15,373 bases of DNA from DRPN01 sp964383915 (GTDB lineage: Bacteria; Bacteroidota; Bacteroidia; Bacteroidales; VadinHA17). Numbering within the stretch: position 1 is the first letter of the stretch; every line of letters begins with the position of its first letter. Location: NCBI GenBank assembly GCA_964383915.1, contig CAYLJE010000054.1:1-15373 (forward strand), given 5' to 3'. Made by a program: the position numbers and the translations under genes. Below the pieces are notes generated by a model that saw nothing but the letters and a program-made list of their open reading frames with translations, did not search any database and was not told where the DNA came from. Shown piece by piece: positions 1 through 8,200 of this stretch.

Positions 1-115
1 TGGTCGTCAGCTTATTGACAAAATCAACTCCTGCATGATCGTTCTTTGGTTTATGGTTGCATCCTGAAATCAAAAGAAGAGCGAACGTGGTAAGGGTAAA
101 AAGAGAATATTTCAT
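1..115 (-). CDS. Lipoprotein, N-terminal fragment (cut by window edge)
   Basis: Only the first 38 codons are visible; the gene runs off the left end. The ATG is at 115-113. The protein starts MKYSLFTLTT, has a hydrophobic core FALLL and a lipobox ISGC with Cys about residue 19, then a polar stretch (NHKPKNDHAG). This is a textbook lipoprotein signal for signal peptidase II, so the mature protein should be anchored in an outer or inner membrane leaflet. It is the last visible gene of the minus-strand carbohydrate locus, about 240 bp after the rhamnosidase remnant. By position it could be another secreted glycan-degrading or glycan-binding protein, but nothing visible identifies the function. 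The signal peptide is clear; the function is unknown. Confidence 0.7.
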   Translation of the reverse strand, partial: MKYSLFTLTTFALLLISGCNHKPKNDHAGVDFVNKLTT

Positions 116-208
116 AGCAATTTTGTTTTTTTGTTTTAATCTAAAAAATTCCTCGGGGCTTCCGCCCGGACGACCCCTGTCGGACGGGTTGCCTCGGGTT
201 CCACTTGT

Positions 209-251
209 ACCTCTCCTTGAGGAGAGGTCAAAACTTTCGAAGAAAGTTTTG
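209..251. repeat. Two adjacent intergenic hairpins (palindrome element A)
   Basis: This lies in the 116-353 gap between the lipoprotein start and the rhamnosidase remnant. Hairpin 1 (209-228) has arms ACCTCTCCT and AGGAGAGGT around a TG centre (9 bp). Hairpin 2 (229-251) has arms CAAAACTTTC and GAAAGTTTTG around GAA (10 bp). Neither is followed by a T-run, so they do not look like rho-independent terminators. The GC-rich 151-200 part contains repeated CGGACG words. The style resembles elements B and C in this window, and C-rich/G-rich intergenic palindromes are common in Bacteroidota genomes. No gene is seen in the rest of 116-353. Confidence 0.6.
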
Positions 252-353
252 GGTGAGGTGTAATAAAGATACATGAAACTTTGTATTTTTCGGTATAATG
301 GACAAAATTTAATACATTTTACATGAATATTCACCATAAATCGAGTCATATCA

Positions 354-843
354 TCATTTCACATTGTCCTCCGAAGACTTGGCAAAGGCGGATCTTATTT
401 TCGAATTATTTCTCCGGCAGAAAAAGATAATGGGGAGGCACCAACTGTTTTTGGATGCCAGGTCCGGCCCAGCCCAATGAGAGAAAATATCCTCCTCCAA
501 CCTGGAAATAAAGGATTTTAAACGAGTGTCGTAGACCCTTTCAGGATCTCCAGTCCATAAGAGGGGAAATCTTTTTGGTTCATAAGGGTATAGGCCACAG
601 GTCGGCCTTTCTATCACTAAGCTTCCCGGGATCAGTAGCCACTATCACCTGGTATGCTGTTTGTTTCTCTCCGTTAACGGAGGATGTGAGTTGCCAGCTC
701 AGACGGGGATGAACGACGTCCAGGCCTATGGGGTTGACAACGTGCTCGCATTGAAGATGGTTGACAGAAATCTTTTCTTTGGGATGACAGGCACCCAGGA
801 TGAGGAAGACCGGAAGGAGGAAGAGTAAAATGAGTTTATTCAT
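354..843 (-). pseudogene. GH78-like alpha-L-rhamnosidase remnant with internal deletion
   Basis: The gene starts at 843 with a signal peptide and lipobox (MNKLILLFLL, then ILGAC). Next comes the start of a GH78 N-terminal beta domain: NPIGLDVVHPRLSWQL and QTAYQVIVATDPGKLSDRKA, which are typical of the family. After KADLW about 62 residues on, the frame reads PIPL and stops. In another frame straight after the break the DNA encodes AYTLMNQKDFPSYGLEI and KGSTTL, which resembles the 'DYPSWG...GATT' segment near the end of the GH78 catalytic barrel. It then meets a stop, and the rest to about 354 has no continuous homologous frame. Intact family members are usually about 900 residues, so most of the gene is missing. 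An intact enzyme would remove terminal alpha-L-rhamnose from polysaccharides outside the cytoplasm. The N-terminal assignment is firm, the C-terminal fragment fairly firm, and the downstream limit approximate. Confidence 0.7.
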
Positions 844-869
844 GGCTGTTTTTTTGACCCCTTCCCAAA

Positions 870-891
870 CCCATCCCCCACGGGGGATGGG
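870..891. repeat. GC-rich intergenic palindrome (element B)
   Basis: Arms CCCATCCCCC (870-879) and GGGGGATGGG (882-891) form a perfect 10-bp inverted repeat around an AC centre, between the GH2 stop and the GH78 start. On the minus strand the flank towards the rhamnosidase start contains GGGAAGGGGT, which also occurs beside element C. No T-tract follows, so a repeat family is more likely than a classic terminator. Confidence 0.65.
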
Positions 892-915
892 CAGGTGGTT
901 GGGTTAAATGAAGAG

Positions 916-2946
916 TTAGTGTTTCCTGTTTTTTCCAGATAAACCGGTAGTCCCGAAATAGAAAAACAAGGTTCCGCTGTACGTTCCGGAGGCATTAAAT
1001 TTTTGACCCTGGGGGCCCAGTTTGTCAGGGTCCTGAAATTTGGTTCCGATGGGAGGAATGGCGTGTAGAAAAGAAATATCTCCTTCCGGCCAAATCATTT
1101 TAGTATGTCGGGGTTCATATCCATCCGGTTGACTATATACACGGAAAAAAAGATTTTCACGGTTTGTCGCGACGGTGATATCTCCATCGGCCGTATGAAA
1201 AACCACCCAGGAAAAATTGGCATAGTAGCCTGGAAATTCAGGATAGTCCCATGCTGTAGCCGGAATAAAGTGATTAAATGAGTTTTCCCTGACTCCGATA
1301 GTCTGACCTTTTAAGCGGTTTTTCCATACCCGATAGGGTCCTTTACCCAGCCACTTCATACCATACATCCGGTCTTCCGGATAGAGAAAACTGATACCCA
1401 AATAATCAACATCTCCTTTATAGGAATAAGCGTAATCCAGGCGCAGCCATCCTCCCGGTAGAACAGTCCATTGCAACCGGTCAAAAAAAGGATGATGCCG
1501 GGTTGATATGACAATACCCGAATCTGTTTTAATCACAGAGGGGACCGGCATGATGCGGGGTTGTTGTTTTTGCACCGGTACTACAAAAGGACCATCCCCA
1601 AAAGGAATCAGATGATTTCCGGATTTTACTTCTTTCAATAAACCGGATCTTTTATCAAAGAGATAGGTGAATGCTCCTGCTTTCACCTCTATGTGTTCCT
1701 TGTTTTTTATAATTTCCGGTTTTTTATCGTTTGTTGTTACAATCGGTTCAATGGTTTCTTTATTGTTTTTCAGTTTCCACGACCAGGTGAACAGTTTCTT
1801 CCCTTGAGGGTCAACAGCAGTAAGCAACAGAGCATCCGCTTTTTTGATGGTAGAAGGAGACATGTTCAAGGAAAGAATTCCTTTTTGGCGGGCAGGAATA
1901 TCAGGTCCTTTCATCCAGCCCCGGGCCAGGATCTTTGTGTCGGAGGCAGAAGCATAGGGGAGGGGAAAGGTTACCAATTGCCAGTCAAAGGAGCATTGGT
2001 TCAGATTGGTGAAATCATAGTGGTTCTCCACGGGCAGTGAGCCGTCGAAGTTTTCAGGCAGAGGATGATCTGTTTCAATATAAACCGGAGACCATATTTC
2101 TTTGATGGTGAAAAAACTGGCTTCTTTTTCATGAAACGGTCCCAGGATGCCGTCGGGAGCATGGTTACCGTCCACATCAATGGTGCAGGATTTATCGGTA
2201 CGGACGACACCTTCGTCGGCAAAGACCCAGAGGAACATCCCTCCGGTGAGTTTATTGCCCCACATGAGATGCCAGAAATCATCCAAACCGGATCCCGAAC
2301 CTCCGTCATATAATCCGTGCAAGTGTTCTGTGGGCATGAAGATATTTCCGCTTTTTAATTTTTTCCGAACACTCTCATAGCTCTCATAATGATCGGTGTC
2401 AATACCATTAAACAAGGCCCAGGGATGCAAAACCGTACGATGCTGCAGATCATATTTGGCAAAGTCTCCGTCAATTTTTGTGTTCCATCCTCCTTCATTG
2501 CCGTTGTCCCAAAAGAGTATGGAGGGATGATTAACATCCCTGACCAGCATTTCTTTAACCAGTCGTTTTCCGGTAGGAGTATCGTAAGGAGGCTTCTGCC
2601 AGCCGGCCAGTTCGTCCAATACATAAATGCCTTGTTCATCACAATAATCCAGGAACCAGACATCCGGAGGATAGTGAGACATGCGGACAGCATTCATGTT
2701 CATCTTCTTTAACAACATTACATCATCATAACAATCTTTTTGGCTGAGTGCCCTGCCGGTTTTAGGACGGAAGCTGTGACGATCGCATCCTTTCAGGGTA
2801 ATCCTTTTCCCGTTGAGGAAAATTCCTTCCCCTTTCCTGACTTCAATGGTTCGAAAACCAAAACGTTTCCTTACCGTATGGATTATCTTTTTATGCCTGA
2901 CCAAAGAGATATCCACATAGTATAAATTAGGGCTTTCAGCACTCCA
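916..2946 (-). pseudogene. Glycoside hydrolase family 2 enzyme lacking its N-terminal domains
   Basis: The frame encodes the end of the GH2 immunoglobulin-like domain (WSAESPNLYYVDIS from 2946, then RFGFRTIE), the whole TIM barrel and C-terminal beta domains resembling the beta-galactosidase small-chain region. Counting from the GTG at 2916, the expected acid/base Glu is about residue 141 (WDNGNEGGWN) and the nucleophile about residue 197 (PTEHLHG). The sugar-binding jelly roll and most of the Ig domain, roughly 250-300 residues, and any signal peptide are absent. There is no credible start: the codon at 2916 is an internal Val inside a conserved stretch, and a stop lies in frame just upstream of 2946. 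The preceding sequence belongs to an FG-GAP protein in another frame. The intact ancestor would have been a secreted beta-galactosidase/beta-glucuronidase-type exoenzyme; its substrate cannot be read. The catalytic part has no internal stops, suggesting recent damage or an assembly join. Confidence 0.8.
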
Positions 2947-3726
2947 TTGTTTTCAATAAATACCACCCGGCCATCTTCCATACCTGCGATAAGATCCGGA
3001 TCGTTGTCCTTGTCCCAGTCATAGACCACCACTTCCGGCATCTCCAGCTCCAGGTGAAGGGTTTTCCATACACATTCACCGGCTTGCCCCCGGCCAGGAT
3101 ATGTTGTGCTTTGGCATAGTCGGGATGTGTTCATTGGTTCCCGTATTTTTTACCCAATAAACATATCCGTGGAGGGAACCATGGGTCCATTGGCCTTCTT
3201 TGTTGTAAGCATTATCCCAGCCATAGTCACGCCAGTCACTGGCACCGATGATCAGGTCATATAAACCGTCCCCATCATAATCTTCGTATTTCCACTGGTC
3301 GGTACGACCACTGTAAAATACCTGTTTGTAACGAATTTTCTCAGGTTTATAAAAAAAATCATTGCGGAAATTCCGGTAAACGGTTCCCGGTGTGCAGACG
3401 ATCAGTTTTCCTCCGGGCCAGGAAGCAGTCAGTCCTTTTTTGCCTTTGGCAATCTTTTGGCCCGGGGCAAAAAGATCATTTCCCAGGTTTCCGAAAAAAT
3501 ACATGCCTCCGGACGGTTTGTCGCGGCAGGTAACCAACAGGTCATTGTTTCCGTCGCCATCCCAGTCTGTTGGAATGGGATTGGCCCAAAGTCCTACTCC
3601 CAGATCAACCACCAGGCCGGGGTGATTGTATGGCAGACGGTAAGCGGCGGGAGAGGATACCGACCGGTCAGAAGAGAAAGAAAGAATAAGTAATATAACC
3701 GGTATAAAACCAATATTATATCTCAT
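2947..3726 (-). pseudogene. Secreted FG-GAP/VCBS-repeat protein, frameshifted and truncated
   Basis: It starts at 3726 with a signal peptide (MRYNIGFIPVILLILSF). Calcium-binding FG-GAP motifs follow: DWDGDGNNDLLV (about residues 54-65) and DYDGDGLYDLIIG (149-161). At about 3127 (NTGTNEH) the frame breaks. The conserved reading continues in a second frame as AKAQHILAGGKPVNVYG, then in a third frame as MPEVVVYDWDKDNDPDL and GRVVFIENNG, before the sequence joins GH2 at about 2947. So there is one frameshift, one probable internal deletion (about 3060-3080, losing one or more repeats) and a lost C-terminus. Such beta-propeller proteins accompany polysaccharide-utilisation genes in Bacteroidota and may bind or cleave glycans; the exact activity is not readable. 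Element C lies just upstream. Confidence 0.7.
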
Positions 3727-3752
3727 AATTTTCGCTATTAGATCCCCACCCC

Positions 3753-3781
3753 TTCCCTTCCTCTCGCCGAGGGGGAGGGAA
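3753..3781. repeat. GC-rich intergenic near-palindrome (element C)
   Basis: Two 14-nt arms (3753-3766 and 3768-3781), C/T-rich then G/A-rich, pair along their full length with two G.T wobbles. They lie in the 67-bp gap between the stop of the PA14/GH31 ORF and the start of the FG-GAP gene. The minus-strand flank has GGGAAGGGGT, shared with element B. It could act in termination or mRNA 3'-end stability, but no U-run is present. Confidence 0.6.
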
Positions 3782-3793
3782 TGAGGGAGGGGG

Positions 3794-4648
3794 TTATTTT
3801 TGAATTATTATTTCCTTTCCATTATACTTCACTATCGTATCAATATTTTCCTCCGTTTTCACCCCCGTACCATGTCCTGTGCCGACCCAGACTATCCGGA
3901 ACGTCCGTTCTTTCAACATGCCTGGGAAAGAGCCCTGGCGTTTTCCGATGGTCAGTGTCTGTTTTTCTTCATCCCAATAAAACGGGATCGTGGCATAAAT
4001 TCCTCTTTCATAGTTGTAGTTGTCGTTGTCGTTTTCGTCTTCGTATAAGGTAAAAGAGGCATCGGTACCGGTATATATACGTAGTTCGATGGGGTCAGCC
4101 GGTTTTTCACAGGCCCACTGCAGATTCGGACCCATCGGCAGGATGGTACCACTTTTCACAAAGAGGGGCATTTCATCGATCGGGGCAGGGACTTCTGTCA
4201 TTTGCCCTCCTTGGAAACGGTTACCTGTCCAAAAATCAAACCATTCCGCTCCTGCCGGCAGATAGACCTGTGTGAATTTTATATGAGAGATTTGTGGTTC
4301 TTTCAACGTATCCCGGACAGACGGGGTGATCCAGGCCACTTTGGTAATGGCACTGCCCAGTAACTGAAAATATTCAATGGTCAGATGGTATTTTTTGCGG
4401 GCTTTCAAGGTAATATTTCCTTTATTGATAGTGGCGCTGTGTCCTGTCCAGTTTTCCACAACGGTTTTACCATTTATTATTACCCTGATGCCATCATTGG
4501 AGGTGGTAACAATGGTGTATTTTCCATCTTCCCGGGTCTTTAGTTCTCCGGACCAGGATGCACCCCATTCATGGCCGAAATGTCCCCGCATGGCCCAGGC
4601 CAGGCTCAGGGTGATCGTTACAAACAGGATGCTTATTCTTTTTGTCAT
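3794..4648 (-). pseudogene. Fusion ORF: membrane-protein N-terminus joined to PA14 and GH31 C-terminus
   Basis: This is an open frame of 284 codons made of parts that do not belong together. Residues 1-32 have a hydrophobic segment and the word WAMRGHFGHEWGA. In my recollection such a word occurs near the first helix of a multi-pass membrane protein family, not in glycosidases. Residues 33-108 are the second half of a PA14-like domain (TTSNDGIRVIINGKTVVENW at 48-67). Residues 128-255 match the GH31 C-terminal beta domains: VYLPAGAEWFDFWTG, PLFVKSGTILPMGP and FTLYEDE. The GH31 catalytic barrel, with its two Asp residues, is missing, so no glycosidase activity is expected. The start is 12 bp after the stop of the propeller gene, as expected for the next gene of the operon. 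The join is near 4552 (GASW/SGEL). An Asn/Asp-rich run at 205-212 comes from a short triplet-like tract near 4010-4045. Real deletion fusion and assembly chimera are both possible. Confidence 0.65.
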
Positions 4649-4660
4649 AATTGGATGCTT

Positions 4661-5755
4661 CTATTCAACAGGCCATTGACCCTGGTTAAATACTTTGGCT
4701 GATATTTTTGAAGGATCAAGGACCACGTGTTTGATCAGCTTGCGGTTCCAGGTGTAGCTGATATGGACCAACCCGTCAGGTGTCTGGATGACGGCAGGAT
4801 AGGAATATTCACTGTTTTTATCCGGATCATTTTCCAGTAAAACGGCTGCTTTCCAATGTGTTCCGTCATCTGATACCGCTATATTCAGGATATTCCTGTC
4901 TCCCCATTTTTCTTTGTGTTTACAAGCAATGTGATTATAAACCAGTAAATATTTTCCTTCTTTCATTTTTACGGCATCGATTCCTGAATTTGGATTGGGT
5001 AATCCCGTAGAAATAAAGGGTCCCCAGGTCAACCCCATATCCTGTGACCATGCCGTGAATATAGCATTGTTTTTACTCCGGCAGAGTATCTGTACTTTTT
5101 TACCGGGATGTTCCAGCAGGGTAGGCTGGATCAGACTGATCTTTTCCGGATCATTCAATGGAAGGCTTTTGGTCCATGTTTTTCCCCGGTCACCTGACAG
5201 CTCAGTGTGTACCTGCCAGCCATGATCTTCCGTACTGGATGGGCTCAACATCCAGCCATTGGATAAAAGAACCGGTTTATCCTTGATCGGGCCTAAAATA
5301 CTTTCCGGCAGGCGGACAGGTTTGGACCATGATTTCCCGTCATCAGAAGAGGAGATCACTTCTCCCCACCAATTCCGGGGGGAAGGTCCTACCTTATAAA
5401 ATAAAAGAACGCTGTTGCCTGTATTGAAAAGTACCGGATTCCAGGTCGGATAGCGCTTGTTCCTGCTCTGGATGCCATTGGTCACTTCTATCGGTTTGCT
5501 CCATTTTCCAGCGGCATAACGGCTCATCCAGATACCTACGTCCGGTGCTTTCTCGTGAGTTCCGCCAAACCAGGCGGCAATGAGTCCTTTATCCGTTTCT
5601 ACAATCGTTGAGGCGTGACAGATCGGGAAAGGTACATCCCCGGATTGGAAAATAAACTCTTCTTTTACAATAGCTTCAGTTCCTTTGTATGGTTTCTGCG
5701 TATTTCCCGGGAATGATAGAAATAAACCCATGATCAATATCAATAAATGTTTCAT
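4661..5755 (-). CDS. Secreted BNR/Asp-box beta-propeller, sialidase-like fold (activity uncertain)
   Basis: This 364-residue protein has a signal peptide (MKHLLILIMGLFLSFPGNTQ). Four Asp boxes are visible: SSDDGKSW (136-143), SGDRGKTW (187-194), SQDMGLTW (237-244) and a partial SDDGTHW (295-301), as in the BNR_2/sialidase superfamily. Conserved blocks include CHASTIVETDKGLIAAWFGG (46-65), YPTWNPVLF (102-110), LPNPNSGIDAV (252-262) and EYSYPAVIQTPDGLVHISYT (316-335). The (F/Y)RIP arginine motif expected near the N-terminus of true exo-sialidases is absent. Relatives are routinely named exo-alpha-sialidase, but Asp-box propellers also include enzymes acting on rhamnose-glucuronate linkages (CAZy PL42; GH145 has a similar propeller fold), and the neighbouring rhamnosidase remnant fits that better. 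The gene follows the symporter stop by 31 bp and is probably in the same operon. Fold confident, substrate open. Confidence 0.8.
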   Translation of the reverse strand: MKHLLILIMGLFLSFPGNTQKPYKGTEAIVKEEFIFQSGDVPFPICHASTIVETDKGLIAAWFGGTHEKAPDVGIWMSRYAAGKWSKPIEVTNGIQSRNKRYPTWNPVLFNTGNSVLLFYKVGPSPRNWWGEVISSSDDGKSWSKPVRLPESILGPIKDKPVLLSNGWMLSPSSTEDHGWQVHTELSGDRGKTWTKSLPLNDPEKISLIQPTLLEHPGKKVQILCRSKNNAIFTAWSQDMGLTWGPFISTGLPNPNSGIDAVKMKEGKYLLVYNHIACKHKEKWGDRNILNIAVSDDGTHWKAAVLLENDPDKNSEYSYPAVIQTPDGLVHISYTWNRKLIKHVVLDPSKISAKVFNQGQWPVE

Positions 5756-5786
5756 AAGAAAATAATTTTACAAACCGGTTAATGGT

Positions 5787-7280
5787 TTAATAGGTAACAA
5801 TAGAGCTTTTTCTCTTGTCGAGAAGTACAAACACAAGAGCCAGGACAACCATTCCTGTAGTACCCACAGCACCTATGATAATGGGATCTATCCGGCATTC
5901 CAGCCAGCTCAAATGAGCCGGAAGATTACGGAAAAATGTTCCCCACACAATGATCACAATGCTGAAAGCTATAGAGAGAAGACCTTGTTTTAAGGTAATT
6001 TTAACGTTAAAAATGGTCAGTAGAAATAACCCGAGGATACCGCCGCCAAAAATACCGGCAATTTGCCACCATATGTCCAGAGCACTTTTGGCCCTGATCA
6101 TCAGTATGGCGAAAAAAATGCCCAATAATCCCCATACGACCGTAGAGATTCTCAGGAAAGCCACACTCCTTTTTTCCGTACTATCCGGTTTAAAATATTT
6201 TTTATAATAATCGACAAAAAGGACCGTAGCCGAACAGTTCAGCGCAGAGTCAATCGTACTCATGGAAGCCGCCAGGATGGCAGCAATGATCAATCCTTTT
6301 ACCCCTACAGGTATTTCATGTGCTATAAAATAAGGGAAAACCTGGTCGCCCTTTGTAACTGCAGATCCTAATACATGAGTTGTTCCTGAATAGAAAGCAA
6401 ATAAGGTGGTTCCGATGTATAGGAAGATAGCTGTAAGAGGCAGGTATATGAGTACGGCGATCCAGATGGATTTTCTTGCTTTTTTTAACGTGGGTACTGA
6501 GCTGTATTTCTGGGTATAGTTCTGGTCAGCCATAAGATTTCGGAGGTTTTCTGTAATACCGTAGATAATCATAACCAGGATAGTCCTGCCGTTGAGTGAA
6601 AAAGCTGTGCTACCCCAACTGAATTTATGAGCATTCAATGCGTTCTGAATCAAGTAATCAGGTTTGGAAAAAACATCTTTGGTGAGGATATAGCTGGCTA
6701 TGAGCATTCCTCCGATCATGATAATCGATTGCATGACATCCGTCCAGATCACAGCTTCCATGCCACCCATAAGCGTATACAGGATAGTGACAAGACCAAT
6801 GATAAGGATCAATATACGAATATCTACCGTTACAAATTGAGAGAGCAATAAAGAGGATAAATACAGGATCACAGCCGTCCGTCCGATCATAAACAGTACG
6901 AAGGAAAAGGAAGCATAAATACGTGCCCAGGCACCCATTTTTTCTTCCAGATAGCCATATACTGAAATAATTTTTTTCTTTCGGTAGAAAGGAACGACGT
7001 ATTTGGTGACGAACCAGGCCACAGGAATAGCACAGACGGCAAATAATATGGGATGCCAGTTGGTATCAAAGGCTTTTCCGGGGACAGCGATATACGAAAT
7101 GCTACTGGTATAGGCGCTCATCACTGCTATGCCGGCAGCCCAGGCAGGAATACCGCGACCAGCCACCATAAATTGTTCGGAAGTTTTGTTCTTGCGTAAA
7201 AAATAGGTCCCCATTCCAACCAAAATAAGGGCATAGATAACAAGTATGGCAATGTCTATAAAATCAAGGTGATAATTCAT
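5787..7280 (-). CDS. SSS-family sodium:solute symporter
   Basis: The product is a 497-residue inner-membrane protein with about 13 hydrophobic segments and the SLC5/SSS signature: an early unwound helix region (FMVAGRGIPAWAAGIAVMSAYTS split around residues 37-59), YTLMGGMEAVIWTDVMQ (about 168-184) and AAILAASMSTIDSALN (about 334-349). The length is normal for the family. It should couple sodium entry to uptake of a sugar acid or sugar, probably the compound handled by the aldolase upstream. The start codon overlaps the aldolase stop (ATGA, 7280-7277), which implies translational coupling. SSS carriers next to NanA-like aldolases include sialic acid transporters, but the family also carries other sugars and acids, so the substrate is not assigned. 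Confidence 0.9.
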   Translation of the reverse strand: MNYHLDFIDIAILVIYALILVGMGTYFLRKNKTSEQFMVAGRGIPAWAAGIAVMSAYTSSISYIAVPGKAFDTNWHPILFAVCAIPVAWFVTKYVVPFYRKKKIISVYGYLEEKMGAWARIYASFSFVLFMIGRTAVILYLSSLLLSQFVTVDIRILILIIGLVTILYTLMGGMEAVIWTDVMQSIIMIGGMLIASYILTKDVFSKPDYLIQNALNAHKFSWGSTAFSLNGRTILVMIIYGITENLRNLMADQNYTQKYSSVPTLKKARKSIWIAVLIYLPLTAIFLYIGTTLFAFYSGTTHVLGSAVTKGDQVFPYFIAHEIPVGVKGLIIAAILAASMSTIDSALNCSATVLFVDYYKKYFKPDSTEKRSVAFLRISTVVWGLLGIFFAILMIRAKSALDIWWQIAGIFGGGILGLFLLTIFNVKITLKQGLLSIAFSIVIIVWGTFFRNLPAHLSWLECRIDPIIIGAVGTTGMVVLALVFVLLDKRKSSIVTY

Positions 7281-8200
7281 GACTGAATAGAAACGTTGGT
7301 GGTACTTGTGATATTCTTTATCATGTGTTCCATTTGTCCCCGTTCCTCTCCGGACAACTTCTGTAGCGGTGGGGCCATGTAGTCTTCACAAAGACCCATT
7401 ACCGATAAAGCACATTTGATACCGGCGATAATCCCGGAAGGATGCTTACTGATCTGATAGATGGTGTTGTACAGCTCCATGACCTGCTTACGAAGAACTG
7501 ATACGGTACCTAAATCCTGTTTTAAAGATGCTTCATAAAGTTTGACAAAAAGTTGGGGAAAAACATTGGCACCCCCGGCTACCGCTCCATGCCCTCCATA
7601 CATGATCGTTTCAGGCAGAAATAATTCCGTTCCTGTTATCAGGGAGAAATCAGGTGAATCTTTAAAAGCATCAATGAGCGAATAGAAATAAAAAATATCA
7701 CCCGAACTGTCTTTGATCCCCAGAGCTCCCAATGCTTTTATTTTTTTTACCGTTTCAAGGGAAAGACGAACCTTGGTATGACTGGGTATATTGTAGATAA
7801 AAAAAGGCAGGGATAAAGAAGATGTCAGTGTTTTATAATAAAGATATACTTCTTCCTGATCCAATGGGAAATAATAGGGTGGTGTGATGACAACGGCATT
7901 TGCTCCATTTTTTTTTGCATATTCAGCTACCTCTAATGTAACACTTAATGAAGTGTCAAATATACCCACCAACAGGGGAATCCGGTGATTGATTATTTTA
8001 CCGGTTCTGCGGATTAATTCTTTCTTGATGTGAACGTTCAGGGAAGGAGCTTCTCCATTTGTCCCGAGAATAAATATGCCATGAACTCCTCCGGTAATAA
8101 GATGTTCGATCAGGTTCTCCAGACCCTGGATATCAAGCTGATCATAATTTTTTAGAGGGGTGACAAGCGGTGGTATAATCCCTTTTAATGGTAAATGCAT
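7277..8200 (-). CDS. DapA/NanA-superfamily aldolase-lyase
   Basis: This is a 307-residue class I aldolase of the dihydrodipicolinate synthase/N-acetylneuraminate lyase superfamily, a cytoplasmic TIM barrel. The Schiff-base Lys is K163 (LGIKDSSGD), the catalytic Tyr is Y136 (FFIYNIPS), and the substrate carboxylate loop is GTNGEAPS (46-53). All are in their usual positions, so it should be active. It probably cleaves a 2-keto-3-deoxy sugar acid to pyruvate plus an aldehyde. Its operon with a symporter and a secreted propeller, next to an AraC regulator, argues for catabolism rather than lysine synthesis. Sialic acid lyase (NanA) is possible, but the propeller is not a convincing sialidase, so other keto-deoxy acids such as deoxy-rhamnonate-type substrates remain open. 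It is the first gene of the minus-strand operon. Confidence 0.85.
   Translation of the reverse strand: MHLPLKGIIPPLVTPLKNYDQLDIQGLENLIEHLITGGVHGIFILGTNGEAPSLNVHIKKELIRRTGKIINHRIPLLVGIFDTSLSVTLEVAEYAKKNGANAVVITPPYYFPLDQEEVYLYYKTLTSSLSLPFFIYNIPSHTKVRLSLETVKKIKALGALGIKDSSGDIFYFYSLIDAFKDSPDFSLITGTELFLPETIMYGGHGAVAGGANVFPQLFVKLYEASLKQDLGTVSVLRKQVMELYNTIYQISKHPSGIIAGIKCALSVMGLCEDYMAPPLQKLSGEERGQMEHMIKNITSTTNVSIQS

Noticed and set aside
2883..2916. GTG at 2916 as the GH2 start codon
   Set aside because: It is an internal Val in the conserved Ig-domain end (LYYVDIS); the family continues upstream, so this is a truncated gene, not an N-terminus.
4010..4045. Triplet-like tract (GTT/GTC) as a phase-variation repeat
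   Set aside because: Imperfect, in-frame and encoding an Asp/Asn-rich loop also seen in GH31 relatives; unlikely to switch expression.
7277..8200. Naming the aldolase nanA or dapA
   Set aside because: Catalytic Lys and Tyr define only the superfamily; context does not prove sialic acid, and dapA is not expected in a catabolic operon.
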